64,000 nucleotides of DNA from CBDHDJ01 sp965261645 (GTDB lineage: Bacteria > Pseudomonadota > Alphaproteobacteria > SHVV01): NCBI GenBank assembly GCA_965261645.1, contig CBDHDJ010000004.1:1054001-1118000 (forward strand), written 5' to 3'. The stretch's first letter is position 1, and each line of letters opens with the position of its first letter. Below the pieces are notes generated by a model, which saw only the letters and a program-made list of their open reading frames with translations, had not been told where the DNA came from and did not search any database. A program made the position numbers and the translations under genes. Shown here in pieces: positions 37,779-45,594 of the stretch.

Positions 37779-38879
37779 TCAACCATGCCAGGCGCGAACC
37801 GTGCGGCACAAATCCGCCACATGATCGGGAGGGGTGTCGGGCAAAACGCCGTGACCCAGGTTGAAAATGAACCGCCCGCGCCCGAGAGCATCGAGTATGG
37901 CGTGCGCCCCTGCGCGCATCGCTTCGCCGCCCGTGCGCAGCAGCTCAGGGTCGAGATTGCCCTGCACGGTGCAGTGGGGCTGTAGCGCGCCTGCCGCCCA
38001 CGCCGGCGAGACCGCGCTGTCGATGCCGATGCCAGTGACCGCGGTGCCGGCCACGAAGGCGGGCAGCCCGGCACCCACGCCCCGGGCAAAGCCGATGATG
38101 GGTATGGCCGCATGGGCTGCCCGAACGCGCCTGACGATCTCCGCAATCGGCGCCACGGACCACCGCTTGAAACTCTCATCGTCGAGCAGACCGGCCCAGC
38201 TATCGAAGATCTGCAGCACATCAGCGCCGGCATCGACTTGTGCGATGAGATAGCGGGCCGTTGCATCAACCAGAATGTCGATGAGGGTCGAGAATCCCTC
38301 AGGATCGGTCTCGGCCCATTGGCGGGTGAACACCGGGTCCGCGCCGCCGCGCCCCTCGACCATGTAGAGCGCGACGGTCCAGGGCGCACCGGCAAACCCG
38401 ATCAGAGCCACATCCCCGTTTGACTCCTGCTCAAGGCGGACCGCGACCTCGCGCACCGTTTCGTAAACGGGAGCCAGGCGTTCATCGAGCTGGCTCGGAT
38501 CCAGCGCCGCGAGGTCGGCGCCTGCGCGTATCGGCGTCAAAATCGGGCCGATGTCCTCACGGTAGGTCACATCCTGACCCAAGGCATCGGGCACGAGCAG
38601 GATATCGGCAAACAGGATGGCCGCATCCAGGCCGAACCGGCGCACCGGCTGTAAAGTGACCTCGGCGGCAAGCTCCGGGGTGTAGCAGAGGCTCAGAAAA
38701 TCCCCCCCGCGCGCGCGAACCTCCCGGTACTCGGGCAGGTAACGCCCAGCCTGGCGCATCAGCCAGAGCGGCGGTGGAGTCACAGTCTCGCCGCAAAGGA
38801 CACGCAGCAGAGGCTTGGCGGGTTGTAGGGGATCCGAACGTGTCACGGGAGAACTCGCAAGCAGGGGTAGGCCAGCCAA
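37779..38879 (-). CDS. hemE: Uroporphyrinogen decarboxylase
   Basis: A 366-residue enzyme converting uroporphyrinogen III to coproporphyrinogen III. The substrate-binding LMRQAGRYLPEYREVR (about residues 40-55) and the catalytic region AAILFADILLVPDALG are intact, as is FAGAPWTVALYMVEGRG. It is the first gene leftward from the presumed replication origin, in the order hemE-hemH-hemJ, so a single transcript can supply three late heme steps. Confidence 0.97.
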   Translation of the reverse strand: MAGLPLLASSPVTRSDPLQPAKPLLRVLCGETVTPPPLWLMRQAGRYLPEYREVRARGGDFLSLCYTPELAAEVTLQPVRRFGLDAAILFADILLVPDALGQDVTYREDIGPILTPIRAGADLAALDPSQLDERLAPVYETVREVAVRLEQESNGDVALIGFAGAPWTVALYMVEGRGGADPVFTRQWAETDPEGFSTLIDILVDATARYLIAQVDAGADVLQIFDSWAGLLDDESFKRWSVAPIAEIVRRVRAAHAAIPIIGFARGVGAGLPAFVAGTAVTGIGIDSAVSPAWAAGALQPHCTVQGNLDPELLRTGGEAMRAGAHAILDALGRGRFIFNLGHGVLPDTPPDHVADLCRTVRAWHG

Positions 38880-39261
38880 AATCTATCTTATTAAAAGGAT
38901 GTAGTAGATAGTGAATCCCGGTGTGAAGCGGGGATTATGGCTTGTCCACAGGCGGCTGACATTCAATGCGACATATGACGTACGTGGCCTCTGCCTGGGG
39001 AAAAGCCGGGCGAATTCTTTCGTGATGGGCTTGAAACGGGCGGTACCAATTGGGTGAAAAGGGGAGATGGTTGCCAAAATGCGGCAGTTGTTTCGGTAAT
39101 TTACATCAGAGGATAGACTACGGGCGTGCTTGGCTGTTTGGCGCATCGAATCTGCGTTGCGGGGATGGAAACAGCGGATATCACGCGGCACGCATGTTAT
39201 CCCCAATTCCGCCGCTGATATTCACAGGAATCGGACACTCCGGCGTTGACCGAGCAGTTTT
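38880..39261. other. Probable chromosomal replication origin (oriC) between hemE and the PPSR gene
   Basis: This 382-bp divergent gap has no credible gene. It contains three 9-mers one mismatch from the DnaA box TTATNCACA: TTGTCCACA (38942-38950), TTATCCCCA (39197-39205) and ATATTCACA (39218-39226). There are A/T-rich stretches near 38881-38916 and 39085-39125, against a GC-rich background. Three GANTC sites, the CcrM methylation target, are also present. Genes to the left run mostly leftward and genes to the right run rightward. In Caulobacter the origin is also beside hemE. No CtrA site of the form TTAA-N7-TTAA was seen. Confidence 0.7.
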
Positions 39262-40083
39262 ATGACCAAGTTTCATCTCCATCTGGTCTCTGATGCCACA
39301 GGTGAGACGCTGAACGCGGTGGCCAAGGCTGCGATCACGCAATTCGCCGGCGCTGAGCCGGTGACACACGTCTGGTCATTGATCCGTAGCGCCAAGCAGA
39401 TGGAGAAGGTCGTCAAGGGCCTCGATGAGAACCCGGGCTTCGTGCTTTTCACCCTCGTGCGCCCGGAATTCCGTGAGCAGCTTGAAAAGGCCTGTCGGCT
39501 GCGCAAGTTGCCCTGCGTTGCGGTGCTCGATCCTGTGTTGAGTAAGCTGGCGAGCTATCTCGGCAGTGAAAGCCGTGGCCGGCCCGGCCTACAGCACGTC
39601 ATGAACGAGGAGTATTTCGGCCGTATTGCGGCGATGGATTTCAGCCTGGCTCACGACGATGGTCAATCATCCGCGGGCCTGGCCGGCGCCGACGTGGTCC
39701 TCGTCGGTGTGTCACGGACGTCCAAGACCCCGACCAGCGTTTATCTCGCCAATCGCGGCGTGAAGGCGGCCAATGTTCCGATCGTGCCGCACCAGCCGCT
39801 GCCCGCAGCGCTTGAAGGCTTGAACAGTGAGACCGCGCCGGTGATCGTGGCTCTCACGGCGAGCCCGGAGCGGCTCGTGCAAATCCGCCGCAACCGGCTG
39901 CTCGAGCTCAAGGAGAGCGTGGAGGTGCCTTATGCCGACCACGCGGCCGTGAAGGAAGAGGTGGCGTGGGCGCGGCGCATCTATAGCGACCATGGTTGGC
40001 CGGTGATCGACGTCAGCCGCCGCTCGATCGAGGAGACGGCGGCGCGCATCCTCACGCTGTACGATTGCCGCCATGGCAACTAG
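39262..40083 (+). CDS. Pyruvate phosphate dikinase / PEP synthetase regulatory protein (PPSR, DUF299)
   Basis: A 273-residue bifunctional ADP-dependent kinase/phosphorylase that inactivates and reactivates PEP synthetase or pyruvate phosphate dikinase. The N-terminus FHLHLVSDATGETLNAVAKA is the family hallmark, and the nucleotide-binding loop is VLVGVSRTSKTPTSVYLANR (about residues 149-168), followed by KAANVPIVP. It is the first gene rightward of the presumed origin, and it overlaps maf by 11 bp. In other alphaproteobacteria the same gene sits at this place. Confidence 0.95.
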   Translation: MTKFHLHLVSDATGETLNAVAKAAITQFAGAEPVTHVWSLIRSAKQMEKVVKGLDENPGFVLFTLVRPEFREQLEKACRLRKLPCVAVLDPVLSKLASYLGSESRGRPGLQHVMNEEYFGRIAAMDFSLAHDDGQSSAGLAGADVVLVGVSRTSKTPTSVYLANRGVKAANVPIVPHQPLPAALEGLNSETAPVIVALTASPERLVQIRRNRLLELKESVEVPYADHAAVKEEVAWARRIYSDHGWPVIDVSRRSIEETAARILTLYDCRHGN

Positions 40084-40741
40084 AGCACCGGTTCAGCCGA
40101 AGCCCGAGAAGGAGCCGCAGCCGGCCGGCGTGGAGCAGGGAGCGGTGCCGGGCCTCGTTCTGGCATCGGCAAGCCCGACGCGCAAGACTCTGTTGGAGCG
40201 GGCCGGCATTCCGCTTACCTCGGAGGCACCGGTGGTGGACGAGGAGGCGGTCCGGCGCGCGTTCGCAGCCGATGGCCGCGATGCGGCGGCGCTTACGAGC
40301 GCCCTCGCAGAACAGAAGGCGCGGCCGATCGCCGCGCGTCATCCGGGTGCCATCGTTCTCGGGGCCGATCAAATTCTCGATGCGGCTGGCCGTTGGTTCG
40401 GCAAACCGGCTGACCGGGCCGAGGCGCGCGGGCAACTCGAGGCTTTGCAGGAAGGCGCCCACGAGTTGGTCACCGCGGTGTGCCTGGTATGCGACGGAAA
40501 GGTGTTGTGGCACTACGTCGATCGGTCACGGTTGGTCATGCGGGCGCTCACGGGTGAGGCGATCGAGCGCTATCTCGACGAGGTGGGCGAAGCTGCCTTC
40601 GCCTCCGTCGGCGCTTACCAGCTGGACGGTGCAGGCGCGCGGCTCTTCAGTCGCACCGAGGGCGATTACTTCGCGATCCTTGGCCTTCCCCTTTTGCCCG
40701 TACTTGAGGCCCTGCGCCGCTACGGCGCAGTGAGTCCTTGA
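40073..40741 (+). CDS. maf: Maf-like nucleotide pyrophosphatase
   Basis: A 222-residue Maf/HAM1-superfamily protein that hydrolyses nucleoside triphosphates such as dTTP/UTP or modified pyrimidines. The fold's signature LVLASASPTRKTLLERAGI is near residue 28, followed by ALAEQKARPIAARHPGAIVL and GADQILDAAGRWFGKPADRA. An N-terminal ~25-residue proline/glutamate-rich extension precedes it. It is translationally coupled on both sides: it overlaps the PPSR gene by 11 bp and aroE by 4 bp. Confidence 0.92.
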   Translation: MATRAPVQPKPEKEPQPAGVEQGAVPGLVLASASPTRKTLLERAGIPLTSEAPVVDEEAVRRAFAADGRDAAALTSALAEQKARPIAARHPGAIVLGADQILDAAGRWFGKPADRAEARGQLEALQEGAHELVTAVCLVCDGKVLWHYVDRSRLVMRALTGEAIERYLDEVGEAAFASVGAYQLDGAGARLFSRTEGDYFAILGLPLLPVLEALRRYGAVSP

Positions 40742-41595
40742 TCCCGTCCGGCAACGCGCGGCTCGCCGGCGTGTTCGGGTGGCCTGTCGCCCATTCGCGC
40801 TCGCCGCGGCTGCACAGCTATTGGCTCGAGCACTATCGCATCGACGGCGCCTACGTGCCGCTCGCCGTGCCGCCGGAGTACCTCGCCGAGGCGTTCCGGG
40901 CGTTGCCCCTGCTCGGTTTTGCCGGCGCCAACGTGACCTTGCCCCATAAGGAGCGTGCGTTCGGGCTCGTCGATGAGGCCGATGCGCCGGCGCGCCGCAT
41001 CGGCGCCGTCAATACCGTGATCGTCGAGGACGGTGGCCGTCTCCATGGCCGCAACACCGATGGCTTCGGGTTCATCGAGAATGTGCGCGCCGGCGCCCCA
41101 GCCTGGGCTGCGGAGGGGCCCGCCGTGGTGCTCGGGGCTGGCGGCACCGCACGAGCGGTGGCTGTGGCGCTGAGCGATGCCGGCGTGCCGGAAATACGTC
41201 TCGTCAATCGGACCGAAGAGCGCGCCGATGCGGTGGCCGACGCGGTGGGCAACGATGTTCGCGTGGTCCCCTGGGCCGAGCGCGCCGGTGCCTTGGCGAA
41301 TGCGGGGCTTCTCGTCAATACGACCACTCTCGGCATGACCGGCCAGCCGCCGCTTGATCTCGATCTCGCGGCGTTGCCCGCGACCGCCGTGGTGACCGAT
41401 GCCGTTTACGACCCCGTGGAGACGCCCCTGCTCGCCGCCGCCAAGGCGCGCGACCTCACCACCGTGGATGGGCTCGGCATGTTGCTCCACCAGGCGCGGC
41501 CGGGGTTCGAGGCGTGGTTCGGTATCGCGCCCGAGGTCACGCCCGAGCTCAGGGCGTTCGTGCTCGCGGATTGGCACCACAGCGCGGCGTCATGA
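40738..41595 (+). CDS. aroE: Shikimate dehydrogenase
   Basis: A 285-residue NADPH enzyme reducing 3-dehydroshikimate in aromatic amino acid synthesis. The substrate site appears in VFGWPVAHSRSPRLHSYWL and FAGANVTLPHKERAF, whose lysine is catalytic, and the dinucleotide-binding loop is VVLGAGGTARAVAVALSDAG. The start is a TTG overlapping the maf stop, which places the family N-terminus directly. coaE follows with an ATGA overlap. Confidence 0.94.
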   Translation: MIPSGNARLAGVFGWPVAHSRSPRLHSYWLEHYRIDGAYVPLAVPPEYLAEAFRALPLLGFAGANVTLPHKERAFGLVDEADAPARRIGAVNTVIVEDGGRLHGRNTDGFGFIENVRAGAPAWAAEGPAVVLGAGGTARAVAVALSDAGVPEIRLVNRTEERADAVADAVGNDVRVVPWAERAGALANAGLLVNTTTLGMTGQPPLDLDLAALPATAVVTDAVYDPVETPLLAAAKARDLTTVDGLGMLLHQARPGFEAWFGIAPEVTPELRAFVLADWHHSAAS

Positions 41596-42221
41596 TCGTC
41601 CTCGGCTTGACCGGCTCCATCGGCATGGGCAAGACCAAGGCGGCCCGGGCGTTCCGGCGGCTTGGCGTTCCGGTCTTCGATGCCGATGCCGCGGTTCATG
41701 CGTTGCTCGGACCGGGTGGCGCTGCGGTCGATCAGGTGGCAGAGGCGTTCGGTGCGGCAGCCGGGGCGGGCGGGATCGATCGCACGGCGCTCGGACGGCG
41801 GGTGTTCGGCAATGCGGCGGCGCTCGAGCAGCTCGAAGGAATTCTCCACCCGCTCGTCCGCGCCCGGGAGAAGCGCTTCCTTGCCGCCGCGCGCCGGCGC
41901 CGTGTGCCGCTGGTCGTGCTCGACATTCCGCTTCTGTTCGAGACGGGTGGGGAAGCCCGCTGCGATGCGGTCGCCGTGGTCAGCGCTCCGCCGTTCGTGC
42001 AGCGCGCCCGGGTGCTCGGCCGCCCCGGCATGACGCCCGAGAAACTCAGCGCGATTCGCGCCCGGCAGATGCCGGATGCGGAAAAACGCCGCCGCGCGGA
42101 TTTCGTGATTGCCACCGGCACACACCGCGGCGACAGCTTGCGGCGGATTCGCGATATCGTCAGAATGCTGTCAGCGCCACCGGACCCTCGGCGGTGCCGC
42201 GGTCCAAGCGCCAGGAGCTAG
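41592..42221 (+). CDS. coaE: Dephospho-CoA kinase
   Basis: A 209-residue enzyme for the last step of coenzyme A synthesis. The P-loop is LGLTGSIGMGKTKAARAFR at the extreme N-terminus, followed by VPVFDADAAVH with the catalytic aspartate, and VLDIPLLFETGGE. The ATG at 41592 overlaps the aroE stop and is chosen because the P-loop begins within a few residues; a start at 41514 would add 26 unrelated residues. dnaQ follows after 4 bp. Confidence 0.95.
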   Translation: MIVLGLTGSIGMGKTKAARAFRRLGVPVFDADAAVHALLGPGGAAVDQVAEAFGAAAGAGGIDRTALGRRVFGNAAALEQLEGILHPLVRAREKRFLAAARRRRVPLVVLDIPLLFETGGEARCDAVAVVSAPPFVQRARVLGRPGMTPEKLSAIRARQMPDAEKRRRADFVIATGTHRGDSLRRIRDIVRMLSAPPDPRRCRGPSARS

Positions 42222-42225
42222 CCGC

Positions 42226-42891
42226 ATGCGCAAGGTTGTCCTCGACACCGAGACCACCGGCCTCGATCCCGCTTCGGGTCATCGCGTCATCGAAATCGGC
42301 GGCGTCGAGCTGGTGAACGATTTTCCCACCGGGCAGACCTTCCAGACCTATCTCAACCCCGAGCGCGACATCCCCGAAGCGGTGTTTGCCATACACGGGT
42401 TGAGCCAGGCCTTTCTCGCCGACAAGCCGGTATTTGCCGCCGTCGTGGACGATTTCCTCGCCTTTATCGGCACCTCGGCGCTGGTGATTCACAACGCCGA
42501 ATTCGACCTTGCCTTCATCAATGCGGAGCTTGCCCATTTAGGCCGCCCGCCGCTCAGCGCCAACGAGGTCATCGACACCGTCGCGCTGGCGCGACGCAAG
42601 TTCCCCGGCGCGCCGGCCAACCTCGATGCCCTGTGCCGCCGCTTCGGGATCGATACCACGGAGCGGGCCAAGCACGGCGCGCTTCTCGATGCCGGGCTGC
42701 TTGCGCGTGTCTATCTCGAGTTGATCGGCAGCACCCAGCCGGGCCTCGGCTTGCAGAGGGCGGCGGTCAGCGCCACCGCGGCGCAGAGCCAGGACCGCCG
42801 TGAGGCGCGCCCGCACGCGCCGACGGCCGAGGAGAAGGCCGCCCACGAGAGCTTCATCGCAACGCTCGACGATCCGATCTGGCGCCAGTAG
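42226..42891 (+). CDS. dnaQ: DNA polymerase III epsilon subunit (3'-5' proofreading exonuclease)
   Basis: A 221-residue DEDDh exonuclease. Exo I is VLDTETTGLDP, Exo II is LVIHNAEFDLAFINAEL, and Exo III is AKHGALLDAGLLARVYLEL, so all catalytic acids and the histidine are present. The ATG at 42226 is chosen because CAGGAG lies 8 bases upstream and Exo I follows immediately; a frame start at 42109 falls inside coaE. The C-terminal tail (~40 residues) should bind the polymerase alpha subunit. It converges with secB. Confidence 0.95.
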   Translation: MRKVVLDTETTGLDPASGHRVIEIGGVELVNDFPTGQTFQTYLNPERDIPEAVFAIHGLSQAFLADKPVFAAVVDDFLAFIGTSALVIHNAEFDLAFINAELAHLGRPPLSANEVIDTVALARRKFPGAPANLDALCRRFGIDTTERAKHGALLDAGLLARVYLELIGSTQPGLGLQRAAVSATAAQSQDRREARPHAPTAEEKAAHESFIATLDDPIWRQ

Positions 42892-42921
42892 GGCGCAGGC
42901 TGTCTTGAGCTGGGTCCGGGC

Positions 42922-43467
42922 CTAGCCGTCCGCCTCCGGCGCCCCGCCGTTGCCTTTGCTGTCCTCGCCCGTGCTGGCGGCCTGCTGCGCTGCGCTGTGT
43001 TGCCGGTAGAGCGCGGCGAAGTCGATCGGGTCGAGCAGCAAGGGGGGATAGCCGGCATCTCGCGTGGCGTCGGCGATGATGCGCCGGGCGAAGGGAAAGA
43101 TGATGCGCGGGCACTCGATCAGGCAGACCGCCTGGCGGCTCTCTTCGGCGATGCCCTGCAACGAAAACACGCCGCCATACAGGAGTTCGAGCACGAAGGC
43201 CGTGGTATCGGCGTGCTTGCCGGTCGCCTCGATCCTCAGAAGTACCTCGTAATCCACATCGCTGAGCGTCTCCGCGTGAACATCGACGTTGACCTCGATG
43301 TCGGGCTGGCCCTTGGTCGCCGATAGGCTCATTGGCGCGTTGGGGTTCTCGTAGGAGAAGTCCTTGACGTATTGGGCGCGAATGGCGATGGCTGGAGCGA
43401 TGGGCTCCTGGCCTGGGCCGGACTGCGGGCCGCCGCCCGCCGGCGCGCCGCTGTCGGCGTCGGACAT
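42922..43467 (-). CDS. secB: Protein-export chaperone SecB
   Basis: A 181-residue tetrameric chaperone that keeps preproteins unfolded for SecA. Family blocks are IRAQYVKDFSYENPNAP at the N-terminus of the core, PDIEVNVDVHAETLSDVDYE, FVLELLYGGVFSLQGI, the conserved IECPRIIFPFARRIIADATR and GYPPLLLDPIDFAALYRQ. Both ends are low-complexity extensions. It is transcribed leftward, convergent with dnaQ, and lies near fxsA and the Tim44-like gene as is common in this class. Confidence 0.96.
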   Translation of the reverse strand: MSDADSGAPAGGGPQSGPGQEPIAPAIAIRAQYVKDFSYENPNAPMSLSATKGQPDIEVNVDVHAETLSDVDYEVLLRIEATGKHADTTAFVLELLYGGVFSLQGIAEESRQAVCLIECPRIIFPFARRIIADATRDAGYPPLLLDPIDFAALYRQHSAAQQAASTGEDSKGNGGAPEADG

Positions 43468-43537
43468 GGATGGGGCTCCTGTTTGCGCGAGTTAGCGACG
43501 CTACACCGGATGGGAATCCGCAGCAACCGGGGCCGCG

Positions 43538-44266
43538 CTAAGCGGCGAACAGCTTGGCGATACGCCCCTGGATGGCTTCGGCGGCTTCGCGCGGCTCTGC
43601 GGCGTCCCGGATCGGACGGCCGACGACGATGTAATCGGCGCCGTTCAGAAAGGCGTCTTCCACGTCCACGGTTCGTTTCTGATCGTCGACATTGGCAGCG
43701 GGGCGGATGCCCGGCACCACCACGAGAAATTGGGCTCCAAGCTCGTCGCGCAGCGCCTTGGCCTCCAGGCCCGAGGAGACCACGCCATCGCAGCCGAGCG
43801 CGAGCGCGCGCCGCGCCCGCGACAGGACGAGGTTCGCTACGTCGGTCTCGAACCCGAGGTCCGCCATGTCAGCTTGATCGAGGCTCGTCAGCACGGTAAC
43901 GGCGAGAATTCTGGTATCGGCTTTCTCCGCGACCGCCGCCTCGATAATACGGTCGTTGCCGTGGACCGTCGCGAAATCGGCGCCCCGGCCGCGCAGCTGT
44001 GCCACGGCGGCCCCTACGGTGCGCGGGACGTCGAAGAACTTGAGATCGATGAAAACCTTCTTCCCGCGGTCCTTCAACCAATCGATGAGTGGAAAATAAT
44101 CGCCCGCCATGAACAGCTCCAAGCCGAGCTTGTAGAAACCCACGGCATCGCCGAGGTCTTGCACCAGACTCCGGGCGTGATCGGAATCGGGCGTATCAAG
44201 CGCGAGGATGAGCCGTTCGCCGACCGGGATGGCTTTGGTCGAGAGATGCTCGGGAGCGCTGGACAT
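43538..44266 (-). CDS. pyrF: Orotidine 5'-phosphate decarboxylase
   Basis: A 242-residue TIM-barrel enzyme making UMP. The catalytic Asp-Lys-Asp signature is in VFIDLKFFDVPRTVG (about residues 71-85), preceded by LILALDTPD and followed by ADFATVHGND. The phosphate site is in VVPGIRP, and GADYIVVGRPIRDA lies near the C-terminus. It sits between fxsA and secB on the same strand, 38 bp after fxsA, so it may share that transcript. Confidence 0.95.
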   Translation of the reverse strand: MSSAPEHLSTKAIPVGERLILALDTPDSDHARSLVQDLGDAVGFYKLGLELFMAGDYFPLIDWLKDRGKKVFIDLKFFDVPRTVGAAVAQLRGRGADFATVHGNDRIIEAAVAEKADTRILAVTVLTSLDQADMADLGFETDVANLVLSRARRALALGCDGVVSSGLEAKALRDELGAQFLVVVPGIRPAANVDDQKRTVDVEDAFLNGADYIVVGRPIRDAAEPREAAEAIQGRIAKLFAA

Positions 44267-44304
44267 GGGCGGTTCCTAGTCAGCCGGAGGCATTTTGCCA
44301 AGTC

Positions 44305-44757
44305 TTAGTTTGGCCGCCCGTCGCGGTCATCCTCGGGCGGGATGTGGTTGTACTCGCCATCGATGACCGGTCCACCGCTATCATCGGGCGGTCCTTCGTG
44401 CGCGTGAAAAGCTCGGCGCGCAAGAGCCCGGCGCAGCCATGTGCGCACGATGGGGAGCAGCAAAAGCCCGCCCAGCGCGTCGGTGACGAAGCCCGGCGTG
44501 AGCAGCAGCAACCCGGCGGCGAACAGGCAGAGCGCATCGAACATCTCCCGCAGCGGCAGGCGGTTGTCCCGCAGGCTCGCCTGGGCGCGGGCGAGGGTTT
44601 TGAGCCCCTGATGGCGTAATAGCGCGGTGCCGATGATGGCGGTGAGCACCACGATACCGAGGGTGGGCCACAGCCCCAGCCAGCTGCCAAGCTCGATGAA
44701 CACGCCGATCTCGACGAGCGGAACCAGCACGAGGGCAAGGAAGATATAGATCGCCAA
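44305..44757 (-). CDS. fxsA: FxsA family membrane protein
   Basis: A 150-residue inner-membrane protein of the FxsA family, which in E. coli overcomes F-plasmid exclusion of phage T7; its normal role is unknown. Hydrophobic helices are seen at IYIFLALVLVPLVEIGVFIE, LGIVVLTAIIGTALLRHQG and LFAAGLLLLTPGFVTDALGG, the last with the family's TPGF.TD block. The tail is acidic and hydrophilic. It is divergent from the Tim44-like gene, as in many alphaproteobacteria. Confidence 0.92.
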   Translation of the reverse strand: MAIYIFLALVLVPLVEIGVFIELGSWLGLWPTLGIVVLTAIIGTALLRHQGLKTLARAQASLRDNRLPLREMFDALCLFAAGLLLLTPGFVTDALGGLLLLPIVRTWLRRALARRAFHAHEGPPDDSGGPVIDGEYNHIPPEDDRDGRPN

Positions 44758-44820
44758 TGGCGTCCCGCCTTGAAGTTTGCGCTTCAGCCCCCAGGTGAGT
44801 AAGGTGGTCCCATATGGGGT

Positions 44821-44844
44821 CCGCCGGCCCGCCGGCCCGCCGGC
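44821..44844. repeat. Three exact copies of the 8-mer CCGCCGGC
   Basis: A 24-bp perfect tandem repeat in the 159-bp divergent gap between fxsA and the Tim44-like gene. Rest of the gap shows no gene. Such GC-rich octamers can expand or contract by slippage and might change promoter spacing. Confidence 0.7.
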
Positions 44845-44916
44845 TTTGACCTGTCCCCCTGTAACGGTGTCGGCTAAGATGGCGGTCGGCTGCGAGCGCT
44901 CACAGAGAAGCGGATT

Positions 44917-45594
44917 ATGGGCGAGGGCTTCCAGTTTCTCGATATCATTTTCTTCGCCATGGTAGCGGCGTTCATTTTGCTGCGTCTGCGCAGCGTCCTC
45001 GGGCGGCGTACCGGGCGCGAGAAATCGCCCCGCGAGATGCTCTCGCGCGACAGCAACGAGGACAACGTCGTTCCGCTGCCCGACCGCAGCGAGTGGGGCG
45101 AAGAGACCTCCCCGGAGGCCGGGTCCGAGGAGGGTGAGATGTTAATGACCGCCGGCTTGACCCAGGTCAAGGTCGCCGATCCCCAATTCAACGAAACCGA
45201 CTTTCTCGCCGGTTCCCGTGTCGCCTACGAGATGACCGTGACCTCGTTCGCCGGCGGCGATACCGATACCCTGCGCCCGCTGCTCAACGATGAGGTCTAC
45301 AAGAATTTCGCCAACTCCATTCAGGAGCGCGAGCAGCGCGGCGAAACCCTGGAGACGACGTTGCTCGCCATCAAGACGGCCGAGATCATCGAGGCCAACA
45401 TGAGCGGCGACGTGGCGGCGGTGACCGTCAAGTTCGTCAGCGAGATGGTCAACCTGACCCGCGACGCCGAAGGCGAGATCATCTCCGGCGATCCGCGCGA
45501 CGTTCGCGAGGTGACCGATATCTGGACGTTCGCGCGAAACACCAAGGCGCGTGATCCCAACTGGATACTGATCGCCACCCGCACTCCCAACTGA
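44917..45594 (+). CDS. Tim44-like domain inner-membrane protein
   Basis: A 225-residue protein with one N-terminal membrane anchor (FLDIIFFAMVAAFILLRLRS), a charged linker, and a C-terminal Tim44-like fold: ETDFLAGSRVAYEMTVTSFA, LRPLLNDEVYKNFANSIQER and ITDIWTFAR-like VTDIWTFARNTKARDPNWIL. Alphaproteobacterial members (TimA) are linked to membrane-protein biogenesis and resemble the mitochondrial import component. Its stop codon overlaps the proposed CTG start of mltA, which fits the conserved Tim44-mltA pairing. Confidence 0.9.
   Translation: MGEGFQFLDIIFFAMVAAFILLRLRSVLGRRTGREKSPREMLSRDSNEDNVVPLPDRSEWGEETSPEAGSEEGEMLMTAGLTQVKVADPQFNETDFLAGSRVAYEMTVTSFAGGDTDTLRPLLNDEVYKNFANSIQEREQRGETLETTLLAIKTAEIIEANMSGDVAAVTVKFVSEMVNLTRDAEGEIISGDPRDVREVTDIWTFARNTKARDPNWILIATRTPN

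Noticed and set aside
38883..39206. A 107-codon open frame on the minus strand in the hemE/PPSR gap
   Set aside because: Composition does not look like a protein of this genome, there is no ribosome site, and it lies within the presumed origin.
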